Assembly: GCA_003194525.1 (NCBI GenBank)
Contig: NBIV01000019.1
Span: forward strand, 186,001 to 250,000
Direction: 5' to 3'
Length of the DNA stretch: 64,000 bases
DNA from: Gracilariopsis chorda
Lineage: Eukaryota > Rhodophyta > Florideophyceae > Gracilariales > Gracilariaceae
The position numbers were made by a program, and so were the translations under genes. Below, piece by piece: positions 44,871 through 55,754 of this stretch. How positions within the stretch are numbered: position 1 is the stretch's first letter; each line of letters opens with the position of its first letter. Below the pieces are notes generated by a model. The model was not told the origin of the DNA. It did not search any database and was given only the letters and a program-made list of their open reading frames with translations.

Positions 44871-46091
44871 ATGAACAAGAGCGAAAGATTACGAGATGAA
44901 ATCGTGAAGAAAATCCAGTCCATCATGGCATGTAATCCGCCATTAACCCAAGAAATGGAGATGCACATGGAGAAATTGCGAACAATACTTGCCAATCCTG
45001 TTGTCGAGTCTGCTTTCAATGAGGCTATTGCTCGTGTCTACCCACATACCGAAACAGGTGGAGTGAATTACTGGATGTACGCAGATGTTCAACTGCTCGC
45101 ATTGTACTTCAGGTGTTGGTTTACCGATCTGCCGAAGCCAACCAGTGGTTTGGGATACATCCTTCCTTTTTCTTGGCTGTATTTCAACAACAAATCAGGG
45201 TACTACTTTCTTAACCTTTTCAAGAGCTCTTCGTTGGGTCAGTCAGTCATGAGGAGAGAAATTTTCAACTGGACTGTAGAGTTCATTATGATCAGAGGAA
45301 ATTTCATGGATTCAAAAGAGTCTACGACGTATATCGATGACTGGCTACAAGACCCCAGCACTAACATGCAAGATTTTCTGATTCCTCCAGGTGGTTTCCA
45401 AAGCTTCAATGCATTCTTTACTCGTGAACTTAATCCGAACGTCAACGCCCGTCCAATTTCCAATCCAGATGATGACAGCATTGTAACGGCTTCGGCCGAT
45501 ACGATTATTAATCTTATTTTGTCTGATCTTACTCTCAAGACCATGATTAACGTTAAAGGACGACAGATCAGTATGGAGAAACTTTTGGATGGCTCGCAGT
45601 ACGCGAAGAACTTTGTTGGTGGTACGGCCGTTTCCTGCGTTTTGATGCCAAACGTGTATCATCACTATCATTCTCCGGTCAAAGGCATGATTGTAGAAGG
45701 AAAAGATATTCCTGGGATTTACAATGGCATCGTGGACGGAGAGCACTGGTTCAATGATATGTCCAACCCTGGACAGGGTGACACCGATTTCAGCCTTTTC
45801 GAAGAGTTCCATCGTGCGTATTACATCATAGAAACTGAGAAATATGGCCATGTCGCAATGGTACCTGTTGGGCTCAATACAATTAGTAGAATTACCCCGT
45901 CTTTGGTTGGCGAGAAGTCATCGTACGTTTCTCCTGGCGGAGCGCCAGTCCCAGTGGCCAAGGGCGAGAAGCTTGGCTACTTTGCTTATGGAGGCTCTTT
46001 GAATATCTTAATGTTTGAGAAAGACGTGTTCCCATGCGTGTCGCTTCTCATGGGAAACAGGCTTGGACAAATGACTGCAAAAGAGACGTAA
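44871..46091 (+). CDS. Phosphatidylserine decarboxylase-family enzyme (PsiD-like GGS type)
   Basis: Family members are pyruvoyl enzymes that self-cleave at an internal Ser and decarboxylate phosphatidylserine to phosphatidylethanolamine; some branches use amino acids. The 406-codon frame starts at ATG 44871 in good context (CGCCAAGATG). Family marks are GGFQSFNAFFTREL (174-187), ASADTI (207-212), VYHHYHSPVKG (262-272, with the family His), VAMVPVGL (328-335) and the cleavage site YGGSLNILMFEKD with Ser376. Classical enzymes have LGST there. A GGS site is reported for the PsiD-like branch, including the tryptophan decarboxylase of Psilocybe, so phospholipid is not certain as substrate. There is no signal peptide and no N-terminal membrane segment, so it is probably soluble. 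The TAA stop is inside CGTAAGT, which resembles a splice donor; an AATAAA lies 111 bp on. Confidence 0.88.
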   Translation: MNKSERLRDEIVKKIQSIMACNPPLTQEMEMHMEKLRTILANPVVESAFNEAIARVYPHTETGGVNYWMYADVQLLALYFRCWFTDLPKPTSGLGYILPFSWLYFNNKSGYYFLNLFKSSSLGQSVMRREIFNWTVEFIMIRGNFMDSKESTTYIDDWLQDPSTNMQDFLIPPGGFQSFNAFFTRELNPNVNARPISNPDDDSIVTASADTIINLILSDLTLKTMINVKGRQISMEKLLDGSQYAKNFVGGTAVSCVLMPNVYHHYHSPVKGMIVEGKDIPGIYNGIVDGEHWFNDMSNPGQGDTDFSLFEEFHRAYYIIETEKYGHVAMVPVGLNTISRITPSLVGEKSSYVSPGGAPVPVAKGEKLGYFAYGGSLNILMFEKDVFPCVSLLMGNRLGQMTAKET

Positions 46092-46201
46092 GTGCACTGG
46101 ACAGACGCTCTAAAAGCACGAATTTCTTCGTGGGATTCTTGTGGATTAGACGAACTGCAACGAAGTTGCCACGGGCTTCATTCAGACAAGTGCAAGCCTT
46201 G

Positions 46202-46207
46202 AATAAA
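46202..46207 (+). promoter_or_regulatory. Polyadenylation signal AATAAA after the decarboxylase gene
   Basis: AATAAA lies 111 bp after the TAA stop, at a plausible 3' UTR distance. It overlaps the TGA that would end the frame if the TAA were bypassed. Confidence 0.45.
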
Positions 46208-46209
46208 CT

Positions 46210-48660
46210 TGATGATGAAGTCATCTTTCTTAGAAGGTTTCTTTGTTCTAACAATCACATTTTGAGATAGATCAAAATCAAGTGAGATAACGCGTTGCAT
46301 GCATGCAGCCTGATTACTGATAGTAGTATTTATAAGTTGTTTACTCTTGGGAAAAAGCTTCCAGATAGTTACCAGGGGTAGCAAGGATCTATTGCCACAC
46401 ATCACTGTTCCATCGCGTACATCCATACCCATTGACTTTCGTTCAAAGTAGCCTTGCATGGAGCATGGAAGTCCCTCTCAAGCAAGTGAATGTCCCCTCC
46501 GTCATTTGCGTTTCCATTTGCATTGCCGTATGCTCCAGAAGGCCAAGCGTAGTGTCAGCGAGCTGCAGATCTTACAGAAGACCGTGAACCCGGGATTGAG
46601 TCCTGTCACGGAGACTCCCCCAGTTCACTACACCAAGAAACAATTCAGACTTTCCTTTGACTCGATTCATTACCAAAACAAAGCATGAGAAGCTATGTGT
46701 TTCCACCGTTCGATTTGGATACATGCTTTGGGAGTGGTGACCATCCAACTGCAATAACGTAATGGTGTTAGAAAATGAAGTGTATCACCAGCATTAGCCC
46801 TTGAGTTCTGCATCGAGAGGTTACGATGCTTCACATGACATTCCGCTGTAAGTCTGGATTGGCCAGAATTTTCAATATACAACAACCAAATGCCGATATA
46901 GTACGGACAGCAGCGGAATTGTGCGAAAAGCAGACGCCACACTCTACTATTCACTTGCACGACATGCCGTCACAATCGAGCAAAAGATGGGATTTCAAGG
47001 AACTCAGAAGATGATTTATTTCCGCACTGCAGTACGTGCGTTGTTAGATCGCACTGACGGAGGATGACTTGGCATAAGTAAGAGGTTCTAGCTCTCGGTC
47101 TGCGACGGCAGCGATCGCTCTCCCTCGACAACCATCGCTTCCAGCGCGTCTTCTTGGCGTTCTGCGTTCTTGCGATACGCTTTTGAACGCTTTGCTCTTG
47201 CGCGATCCGCTTTGCTTCCGCTTTGATGCTTCTAACTTGCTAAAGCTTTTTTTTGTTCCTAATGCGTTTTTCGTCCTACAGAATTGGCTGGTTGATGGTT
47301 CATTCTACTTGATCCTGTCAAGACCATCTGCAAAGTAATACTATACCCTTTCCCCAGGTCGAGCGTTTTTTCCCATGAGGTTTTTGTGCATGTGTCTGGA
47401 GGTTTATAATGGTAGCTATCGCTCATGCGATGAGGACGATATGTCCGCCTCGTGAACGCTGCATACACTTGGCTTACAGCAAGAGCTGACTGCGCGGAAA
47501 CAGCTCCATCTCTTGGGGTGGGAGCAGTGAGGCCTTCTTGGACTCACTGAACGCGTCGGGCTGTTGCATTTCGGTGCAGCAGGCTCTTGCCGCTCTGTGT
47601 CTCCGACAGTACCCAAACAATAAAGATCTAGCATGAGCTATAAGGAAGAAGGACAAGAAGTGACCATATTTATGCTGTAGTCAGTTAGTAGAGAATATGG
47701 GCCTGCTTTTTGAGTCCTCATAATTCCGAGCCGACAGGATCTTCCGCAGTTCTTCAGTCTTATCTGCCCCAATACTGCAGAATCCACAAATTAGCCACGA
47801 TGGTCAATCTATGACATACTTACCATGAGTCACCAAAGAACTTCATGTTCTTTGAATTGTGCCTCAACCAGATATCGGTCTCCGGCTTTCTTCATCAGAA
47901 TCTTTTCAAAGTTGAGCGTTATTCTGCGGACAACTGTAAAGATGCAAGCTACAAATATCATCTTCACTCACCTATTTCGTGCACCCATCTGGAAATGTAC
48001 AACATAAAAGATCCTTAGCTACGTTTTGCGTCCTTTTGAGAGCCCTGGTCTAACCAAACTTGCAATCGCATCCGCTAGGTCTAAGGCTCGCTTCACGCTT
48101 TGAACCGACGACTTTACTATTTGGTAGTGCCACTAGAAACATGTCTGATATAAATACCCTTTATTCCGCTTAGCTATCGCAGCCAGAACGAGCACGGCAT
48201 ATAACAGATCCAACTGTATCAGTTTCGGAAGCATCTGCATCTGCGGAGATGCGTTCTTTCGTCGTGGAGAGTGCATCTTTGTCCTTTGTATTCTTCTCAG
48301 CGCGACAGTAGATCGTCGGCTTTCCGATAATTGCTTGTCCGGGTACACTTCCAGCGCGGTAGAACAAAGACCTTGACTAAGTCCAAAAGTAAAAAATGGA
48401 GTGAGTGGTTGGCAAACAAAAGATTAAGACCAAGAATTGGAAATCGATCGACCAAAACGTTAGCCTTGTTCCTCGTTGAGGCCAGCCAAAGAAAATTGTC
48501 ATGGTTTGAGGCTTATGTAGAAAATTCGCTGAGTAGCGCAGCGTGAAAATATGTGGCTACCTACGATTCAAAATCGTACTAATCGATTGTTGACGGCCGC
48601 GCATGTGGTTTAGTATGCCTGACATAGAATAGATGGAAAGGCTTAGCTGAAGGTGCCACG
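46210..48660. other. Gene-free stretch downstream of the decarboxylase gene
   Basis: Many short frames, none with motifs. 47110-47230 is low-complexity, rich in GCTTT and GCGATC-like words. It is most likely intergenic. Confidence 0.45.
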
Positions 48661-48662
48661 GT

Positions 48663-48786
48663 AGGCTTCAAGCAGGAGGAGCTTGAAGTGGACGCAGCTT
48701 TGGTGGCTTGCAGTGAGTGACTGACTTAGCCGTGAGAGGCTTCAAGCGGGAAGGGCTTGAACTTGACGCAGCTGGGCTGGCTTGTA
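48663..48786. repeat. Tandem duplication, about 48 bp per copy
   Basis: GGCTTCAAGC(A/G)GGA(G/A) ... GCTTGAA ... GACGCAGCT ... GGCTTG occurs at 48663-48710 and again at 48738-48786, 75 bp apart. Within each copy CTTCAAGC and GCTTGAAG are inverted, giving small hairpins. Confidence 0.75.
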
Positions 48787-49108
48787 GTAATAGGCAGCCT
48801 TTTTAAGTTGTGGAAACATCAAGAAGGCTTGTACTACATGTAGTAGCACAGAAACCGATGCCATTGTACGCAATATATAAAGGCCGATCCTTCGTGAAAG
48901 ACGAGTGATCGGAGGCATCCTTGGAGGTACTTTCAAGGTCCTTGTGCCTGTTCCTTTGCCCGCGCCATCGCCATTGCGATAGCACTACATGCTGCCTGAT
49001 ACCCCGTTCTGATCAACATCGACTGACCCCATAATTAACTTACTGTGTAATGATCTCACCACAGTTCTGTCAACGTCCTGCTCTCGTTGTGCGCTCCAAT
49101 AGAATTCC

Positions 49109-49648
49109 ATGTGCGATTCAACCGTAATTCTTTGGTGGTTGTGCATAAACGCACTGCGACTGGGTCCTTTTGTGATCTTAATGGCTTTTAGAAGTACCTA
49201 CGTTAGCATTGAGAAATATACGAAACGCATGCCGTACATCAAGGTTCCGTGTGGAATATCGCGCAATTCTTCATTGAGCGCTTATCGCTCATCGTTTCAA
49301 GTAATCACGTATCCTGAAGGGTGTCCAACAGCAACTGCGATGCAACAAAGGACTCATTATTTGTATTATATGTACTCAACGTCTAAAGTTGCCAGAGCGT
49401 TTCCGTGCAAGCAGCAGACAATACTTAATCAATGGCTAATCACAATACTGGTATCCATTCTGCATGTTCAGAACAGAGTAATCGTTGTTCGAGCTCGTGT
49501 CTTTTGCTATTTCAGCTTAAGTGCCATAAAACATGTTTCAGTATCACGGATCGTTTTGCACTGGACAAATACGAATGCTGTTTTATTAGAACATGTTCCG
49601 CAGCCCGAACCAGTTGAAGATTGTGCTCAAAGCCAATTGAAGAACTGA
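49109..49648 (+). CDS. Hypothetical 179-codon frame with hydrophobic segments
   Basis: ATG 49109 to TGA 49648. The N-terminal 30 residues are hydrophobic (STVILWWLCINALRLGPFVI), and a second hydrophobic stretch lies near 115-150 (WLITILVSILHVQNRVIVV). The middle has FQVITYPEGCPTATAMQQRT. The FPEG/EGT motif of lysophospholipid acyltransferases is brought to mind, but the neighbouring motif blocks are missing, so I do not call it. It lies 3 kb from the decarboxylase gene, in what may be host DNA. It could equally be a chance frame. Confidence 0.3.
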   Translation: MCDSTVILWWLCINALRLGPFVILMAFRSTYVSIEKYTKRMPYIKVPCGISRNSSLSAYRSSFQVITYPEGCPTATAMQQRTHYLYYMYSTSKVARAFPCKQQTILNQWLITILVSILHVQNRVIVVRARVFCYFSLSAIKHVSVSRIVLHWTNTNAVLLEHVPQPEPVEDCAQSQLKN

Positions 49649-49649
49649 T

Positions 49650-51170
49650 TGATTAGATTCTCTTTACATGTATCCATTGGGGGTGGATGCAAACTTGATT
49701 GTGCGAGTCTTGTTCATAGTGGATGGTGATGTGGGTATCACTCTAAATTCGGTGTTGTTTGTTTGGGTTTGTGCGCTTGCCGGTTTCTAGCGCAAGGGGG
49801 TGTGCAGAGAATATGGAGTTCGATGCCTCCGATTTACTCAGGAGGCCGAGTTCAGTGCCTTAAGAGCACTGGAACTGTTCCCAATGGGGAAACAATCTAA
49901 AGCGGATGTGCTACCTAATGTTGTGGGCCACCCAGGACTCTGGGGTGTGTGGCAAGATTTGTGTATGTCTACCGAAGTGGGTGGTTACCACCCACTACAG
50001 GGTTGCACTCATCTTTGATGAAGCAGACTGTAATACTGCAATCCATAATGGTGTCAACGGTACCTCCCAATTGTGCTCAAGAACGAAATTTCTGCACACT
50101 GCACGCGGTCGATGGAAGACGCAGCTCGATTCACACCGAGCAGGACAGAAATACTTTCCTTGCTTCTACTGCACATCTGATGGAAGGCGGCAAACATGGA
50201 CTTTTTTTGGAAGAAGCAGTTAGTGCATCACCATGGACAGAATCTTCTATTCAAAGATTCTGGGCGATCTGAGAGGTTAACACCCCCCCAAAACCCCAAG
50301 TCCGCTGCAAAAGAAGAAGCATGGAGAGAAGTGCTCCCGGCATTGGAAGTCTTTCCAGAGACTGGTATCGCGTGCCGGCTATGCGTTCTCAGATCAATCG
50401 TCACGTATCTGCCGCATCGAGGGCTCAGAACGTAGTACGAAGCATGACCAAGAAGCCCTGGGCTCAACAGATACGAAAGAAAGAAACACAGGAGAAGTAC
50501 TACAAAGTTGAGCCCATTGGCCGGACAAACGTTTCTGTGTAATAGAATAACACCCGCTTAGCATTACGACCATTCCATATGATTACATACGACCGTACAA
50601 GTAGTATAAGTACAGAGGTCACTGATGGAGTGACGCTCTGCTTTGTTCCAGTCATCGGCAATGTGTCGATCCTGGTTCTGTTAAAGATGTTCAGTACCAG
50701 TTTGCATCAGCATTCATTATATTACATTCTGACGAAATATACGCATTGGAATTTCTGTATCTGTGTAAATCAAACATATTCTCCAGTTTTCAAAAACGTC
50801 AATACGTCCGTTTCTAAAAGCCGTACTATCTCCTCTGAAAAGTAAAATGAATTCAAGTAAGGCTTATGGACGTCACTATTTGTACAGGTAGCACAATTGC
50901 AGCGCCATTCGTCTATGTAACTCTGTTCCGAAGTGGACGAGGGCACAGATCTAAACGTCCTGCGTTCCCTCACGATCTTGAAGTCCCAGCTCGCGTCCGC
51001 GGGGATTTCAAACACCTAGATTCAAGTAGTTTGGACTTGCCTCAGGAGTCAATGTCACACGCAGGTGATTAGATTTAAAGAATTCCCAATATCGTACAAG
51101 AGCTTTTCGTAAAGGACAATGCATCTCAGCTTACATCTCCAGTATGGAATTATTAACAATCTGGAACTAT
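49650..51170. other. Gene-free stretch before gypsy element 4
   Basis: Overlapping short plus-strand frames at 49800-50545 without motifs. Nothing further is supported. Confidence 0.4.
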
Positions 51171-51175
51171 AATTC

Positions 51176-51647
51176 TGTTGTCCAGTGTTGGTCGTCCACG
51201 AAAGTTACAGAGACGACAATCGACAATCTACAAGAGCTGTCTGCGTGCAGACAGAAAGATGGAGGCCGAGCCTCCAGTAAAGCCGAAACACGGATGTAGT
51301 GTAGAGAGAATAAAGCTGGGCTAAGAGACAAGAGCGCTGCAAGTCAAACGGGCACCTCGCTCGGCGTGTTCTGCGTTGTCAGTTGCCTTCTAAGAACCTC
51401 GAAGGCCTTTTATGAGCGCCCCCTGCCGAGTCGATTGTCAGCCGACCTCGGCGAGAATGATAGCTTCACTGCCAAGCGTAGCATACGAGAAAGTGCAACC
51501 CATGCAGTTGCCGGCCACGCATTTGCTACCCACGCAGTTGTCAGCCGCGCATTAGCTAGCGACGCAGTTGTTAGCTACGCACTTGCTACGTATCGGAGAG
51601 TACTATCTGCTGTACAAGGTGAGTTGATTCCTCATTTACTTACAAAA
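51176..51647 (-). repeat. 3' LTR of gypsy element 4
   Basis: About 472 bp starting TGTTGTCCAGTG. It contains three 30-bp tandem units at 51499-51588 (CCCATGCAGTTG..., CCCACGCAGTTG..., GCGACGCAGTTG...). Confidence 0.88.
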
Positions 51648-51683
51648 GTGCCCCATAATTCCCTAAGTGAAAACTGCAGAGGA

Positions 51684-53279
51684 TTACATACAGGCAGCAA
51701 CTTGCTTCTGCCTGCGTGTTTCGCTGGACTTGATCTCGGCCAGATATTCGTTGACAAGCACAGATACGTCTTCCTGCAAAGAATCGATAGTCACCCAGTT
51801 CGTGTCATTCTCGGCAAATCCTCTCCATTTGACCAGCAGTTCTACAGTCCCTTTACGCCGCCTTATGTCGAAAACATCTTCTACGAGTAGCATTACACCT
51901 TCCTGATAGGCCAAGTAATCAACGATTTCTTCAGTTATCTCGAAATCGCGGTTCCTGAAAAGTTTGAGTCTACGTCCATGCACTTCCATGCGAGTGTGGT
52001 CCAACAGAGATTTCACCAGAAATACGTATTCAATTTCGCATTCAATCACACGGTAGGGGCCTGTCCACTTTAGTGCTGGACTACGACTATTTGATCGCTT
52101 GCTGACTCCTCGTAGTACAAAATCGCCCTCAGTGAAATTGATTGCTCTCACATTGGTTTTGCGGTTCTTTGTATCCATTGCCTGCCGCTGTTTCTTCGTC
52201 TTCCGCTTTGCAACGTTCTTGTGCATGCCTTTTAGTGCTCGCATATTGTTTTCAAAGTTCTGTAGTTGCCGCCGTCTTACGTCGCCGACCTTCATCACCA
52301 CCGTCTTGCCATGTACTTTATGCGTTACGGCTGCAAGAGTAGTGTCCTGTTTGTGCCCTGTGAACACGATGAGAGGGCAGCCGCTACCCAAGCGCGACAA
52401 CTTGGTGTTATTCAGCGTGGACTGAACGACGGGTAGGATGTTGGGCCAGCAAGCGATTGTTAGTTGATATTCCGACAGAAGAGCGCGCATAGTTCTTAAC
52501 AATTCTGGACTCACGACTTCTACTGTACCTTTAGACCAAGGGAAGTATGCCAGCGTGAAATGATGAGCTGACTTTGTAATTTCCTTTAATAACTTAACGA
52601 CGTCATTTTTGAAATGTGGTCCGCGGTCCGAGATCTATTGCTTGACGGTAACAAACGATGCAAACCATTTCATGAATATGTCCGCCACCGAATCAGCGGT
52701 GGTCTCTGTTGCAGGTACGAGCCATACACATCCGCTATTGTCATCCTTGACTACCAATACATACAGAAAGCCCTTTTCTCTTGGGTAGATGTAGCAAACG
52801 TCAAAATGAATCAACCCCTTGGACTGCCCTGCATGCAATGTGTGACCCAGTGGACGCGGAATAGTCATAGAAGGCTCGGTGCATAGACAGTCGATGCAAG
52901 TCTTGACGAAAGATTTGATATCATCTTCGATTTTTTCCCAGTAGACGTATGCCCGCGCTGTGGTCATGGTTACACCGGCGCTTCCGTGACCACCATGACC
53001 GGTATGTGCGGCGATGATTATTCGGAGCTTCAGTATTGATGCTTCATTTGGAATCCATAGCACATCTTGTTCGTTTCGGATTACTTGGGATATCTGCTTG
53101 AACTGGTTCGGAGGTTTCTCGCTCGTATCTTGCTGTTTTGCAAGAATATCCGTACATTTGGGCCAGTAAAACTTCGGATCGAGGCTAGGATTCACAGGGG
53201 CTACCATTAGAGCCATTGCTTGCATAAGCTTGCTTGAATCAACATGTACGGAAGGGTTGACAGCCCACCTAGTTAACAT
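51684..53279 (-). pseudogene. Integrase with chromodomain of gypsy element 4
   Basis: In element sense there is the zinc part (AAHTGHGGHGSAGVTMTTAR, then CIDCLC) and the core start (KGLIHFDVCYIYPREKGFLY, first Asp in HFDV). The frame meets a TAG at 52632-52634 and resumes in the same frame with ISDRGPHFKND (second Asp). Then come FPWSKGTVEVVSPELL (Glu) and a long basic C-terminal domain. The last 70 residues are a chromodomain (VELLVKWRGFAENDTNWVTI and LVNEYLAEIK), which in chromoviruses steers integration to marked chromatin. Only one nonsense codon, explainable as CAG to TAG, interrupts an otherwise complete integrase. Confidence 0.88.
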
Positions 53280-53947
53280 GTCTGCCCATACGTTTCGCTC
53301 CCCAGGAAGATGTTATACGACGTATCGAAAAGCACTAAGCTTAAAAGCCCACGGCATAAGTTTGCTTGCAGACTGCCTTGAAATGCCGGGGTTTCTACCA
53401 TACGGGTCGTACAGATACACCAGATTGACGTGGTCAGTGAATATGTTGGTCTTGTGGTCATGTAGTCCAAACGGTACATTGACTCAACGATTGCATATCC
53501 TTTCTTTTCAGCAATTGACCAGTTGGAAGCTGATCCTGAGAAAGATTAAGACAGAAAACACAGCGGTTTGTGCCTCTGTTCTTCTATCAGTTTGTTTCGG
53601 TCTTCAGTTGGAACTTGTGTCAATATTGCTGCCCAGTGCGTTTCGGAAGCATCCATGAACAAATACAGGTCGTGATCCACGTGAGGATGAGCAAGCTTGA
53701 CTGAGGCGGCCAGTTGTTGCTTGATGTCAGTGAAAGCTGAATCATGGTCGGCGCCCCACTGGTCGATAATGGAAAGCTTGCGGAGTGCTCTGCGTGTTCG
53801 TTTTCCAACCTTCTTGTAGCAGTATTCGAGAAGCTGATGTAATGGTGCTATGTTTCGAGAGTAATCCGAGATGGAGCTGCGCACCCAGTTCGTCCTGCGC
53901 ACAAATTGCTGCAGTTTAGTAGCCATCGTAGGCTGGTTCATAGCCAC
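53240..53947 (-). pseudogene. RNase H of gypsy element 4
   Basis: In element sense: RTNWVRSSISDYSRNIAPLH (connection), then DHDLYLFMDASETHWAAILT (first catalytic Asp in MDASE). After a break near 53480-53545 comes the tail VVYHLPGERNVWADMLTRWA (typical RNase H end, with the final Asp in WADML). It joins directly into the integrase frame. Confidence 0.8.
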
Positions 53948-53956
53948 AAGAGCTTC

Positions 53957-54750
53957 TTAGTGTCGTGGATGGTATTGGATGCCTTCCGGTGAAATGATCC
54001 GTCCACAGAACTGAAGTTCTCTTTGGAATAGATGGGTCTTCTCGGCATGGATCTTTAAACCATTTTCCTGACATACTTGCAAAAATTGTTCTATATTCGA
54101 AAGCAGTTCCATCTCGGTTTTGGCATAGAAAACAAAATCGTCTATCCACTGCAACAGGTTTTCGACTCGCCCTTCAAACTTGTGGGCGAGCACAGCTTGG
54201 ACATGATTTCCGGAGTCACTACCCCCCTGTAGTAGGCGTTTTGATGAGTAAACACCCAGCGGCGTCTGTATTGACATCATCTCTTGAGATTCTTAGGATA
54301 GCGGTAGCTGCCAGTAGCCATGAGCCAAATCCAGATTAGCGAAATAAGTACTGCCTGCCATATACTGAAACTTGGAGTCGAGGTGTGGCATTGATGATTG
54401 TATTGGAATTGTACGGGCATTGGGTCCACGCAGATCTACTGTGAAACGAAGTGTAGTTGAGCCTGGTTTCAGGACCGAAATAGCTGGTGAGTCCCATCGT
54501 GCAGAGGGATTCTTGTAAATGGCCCCCACTGCCTCCAACTCTCGGACAGTCTGGACGATGAAGTCCCTCTGATGCGGTGCATATCGTCGTTAAGGTGAGC
54601 GGTATGGTTTAGCGTTCTTCGTGGGAGTGGTAACGAGCGGAGGGACGTTTGCCGGAGGATCAGCGCCCAGCTTGATCCTGAAGACGTCACGATATTGCTG
54701 TAGCATACACTTGAGTGTCTTCTGTCCTGCATCAGATATTCCGTTACACT
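53957..54750 (-). pseudogene. Reverse transcriptase of gypsy element 4
   Basis: Element-sense motifs: CMLQQYRDVFRIKLGADPP (RT entry), an in-frame TAA near 54592, AVGAIYKNPSARWDSPAISV, LRFTVDLRGPNARTI, YFANLDLAHGYWQLPLS (catalytic Asp), a TAA at 54290-54292, then SIQTPLGVYSSKRLLQGG and WIDDFVFYAKT (YxDD box as WIDD), and a thumb ending LQFCGRIISPEGIQYHP. Both nonsense codons lie where Gln codons (CAA) would be natural. The catalytic residues are intact. Confidence 0.85.
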
Positions 54751-54935
54751 TTGCTTCGTTGATAATTCTTCCGGAAGCTTGTTTGATAGCCTCTTCGCTG
54801 TCCTCTCCGATTCCCGAAAATAGACACTCAGGGAGTTCTATCGGGTCATCGTCGGCGTCTGTGTATGATAGGCCCTTTTACTTTGCTGCGGCTAGCTTTA
54901 AAGCGTCTGCGTCCAACTCGTCAAGGTTTTTGTCA

Positions 54936-55337
54936 TTAATTGCGTCCCTGACACGGACAAGATGATCCTGCAGGTTGAATCCTACAGAATGCAAAAATGG
55001 ACGACCTCGGAGTATCTCCTCCATTGGATGATCCACAACAAAGAAATTCCACTCCTCTGACGCGAACTGGGATGTTTGAACCCGGGATATAGATATATAT
55101 TGTCATCTTGAATGAACGAGAGGCGAAAACCTCTGCGTCGTTGCTTCTGTTGAAAGCACCCGCAAGAGCAATGGGTCGTTCGAGATCCCAAATGTTGAGG
55201 TTCAGCATCTCTGAGACCACTTTACAGAACAGGTTTGATCCAATAGCACTGAAATCAGCCCCCGAATCAATTAATACGGTTTCCAGGACAGTGTCTTCCA
55301 ACGCGATCTTGAAACTTCCCGTGTCCACCATAGGCAC
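54936..55337 (-). pseudogene. Retropepsin-like protease of gypsy element 4
   Basis: 133 codons from 55337. The active site reads ETVLIDSGADFSAIG (DSGA), with a plausible fold before and after it. After about residue 85 another frame (55020-54940 region) continues better, so there is a frameshift before the conserved ILG-like segment. It matches the protease fragment at 39753-40208. Confidence 0.75.
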
Positions 55338-55427
55338 CGTAAAACTTGCTGTCGATAAGTCCTTGATCGTTTTGGCCTTTTTCGTTGCCCTGCTGCTGTA
55401 GTACTTCTCTAACAGTTCGGGGTTCCG

Positions 55428-55754
55428 CTATTCTGGAGTGTTCTTGCTGTCCCTCAGGCGATGTTTCTCAGGGCATTCCGCATTAAGGCATGGTTCGGTC
55501 CATTCAATTCCCTTCCGCTTATTCGATTGCTTTCTGTTATTTGGCTTGGAAAGAGGATTTGTGGATTCCCTCTGGTTCGAAGCAGACAGTTTTGAGGGGT
55601 TGCCTCTTTGTTGACACAGGTGCTTGGCCTTAGAAGTGTTGACCCGTGCCAGTGCCGTTTCAGTGGGGGCAAGTTCTAAGGCCATCGAAGCCACTTCTTC
55701 TTTGAACAGTTTGATGTTACATAATTGCTCCTTATTCCAGCCCCTACGCATCAT
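55428..55754 (-). pseudogene. Nucleocapsid region of gypsy element 4
   Basis: 108 codons, Lys/Asn/Ser-rich, beginning 3 bp inside the end of the gag frame in another phase. It ends with CLNAECPEKHRLRD, an incomplete zinc knuckle (C-x4-C-x3-H). It corresponds to the basic region 39396-39671 in the related fragment. Confidence 0.55.

Noticed and set aside
49109-49648. Lysophospholipid acyltransferase (YPEG motif near a lipid gene)
   Set aside because: Only the EG block is suggestive. The HxxxxD motif and the other blocks are absent and the length is short.
51366-51890. 174-codon plus-strand frame starting in the LTR
   Set aside because: It begins at GTG, lies mostly in the LTR, and ends across the chromodomain gene on the opposite strand. 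The decapeptide repeat reflects LTR tandem units.
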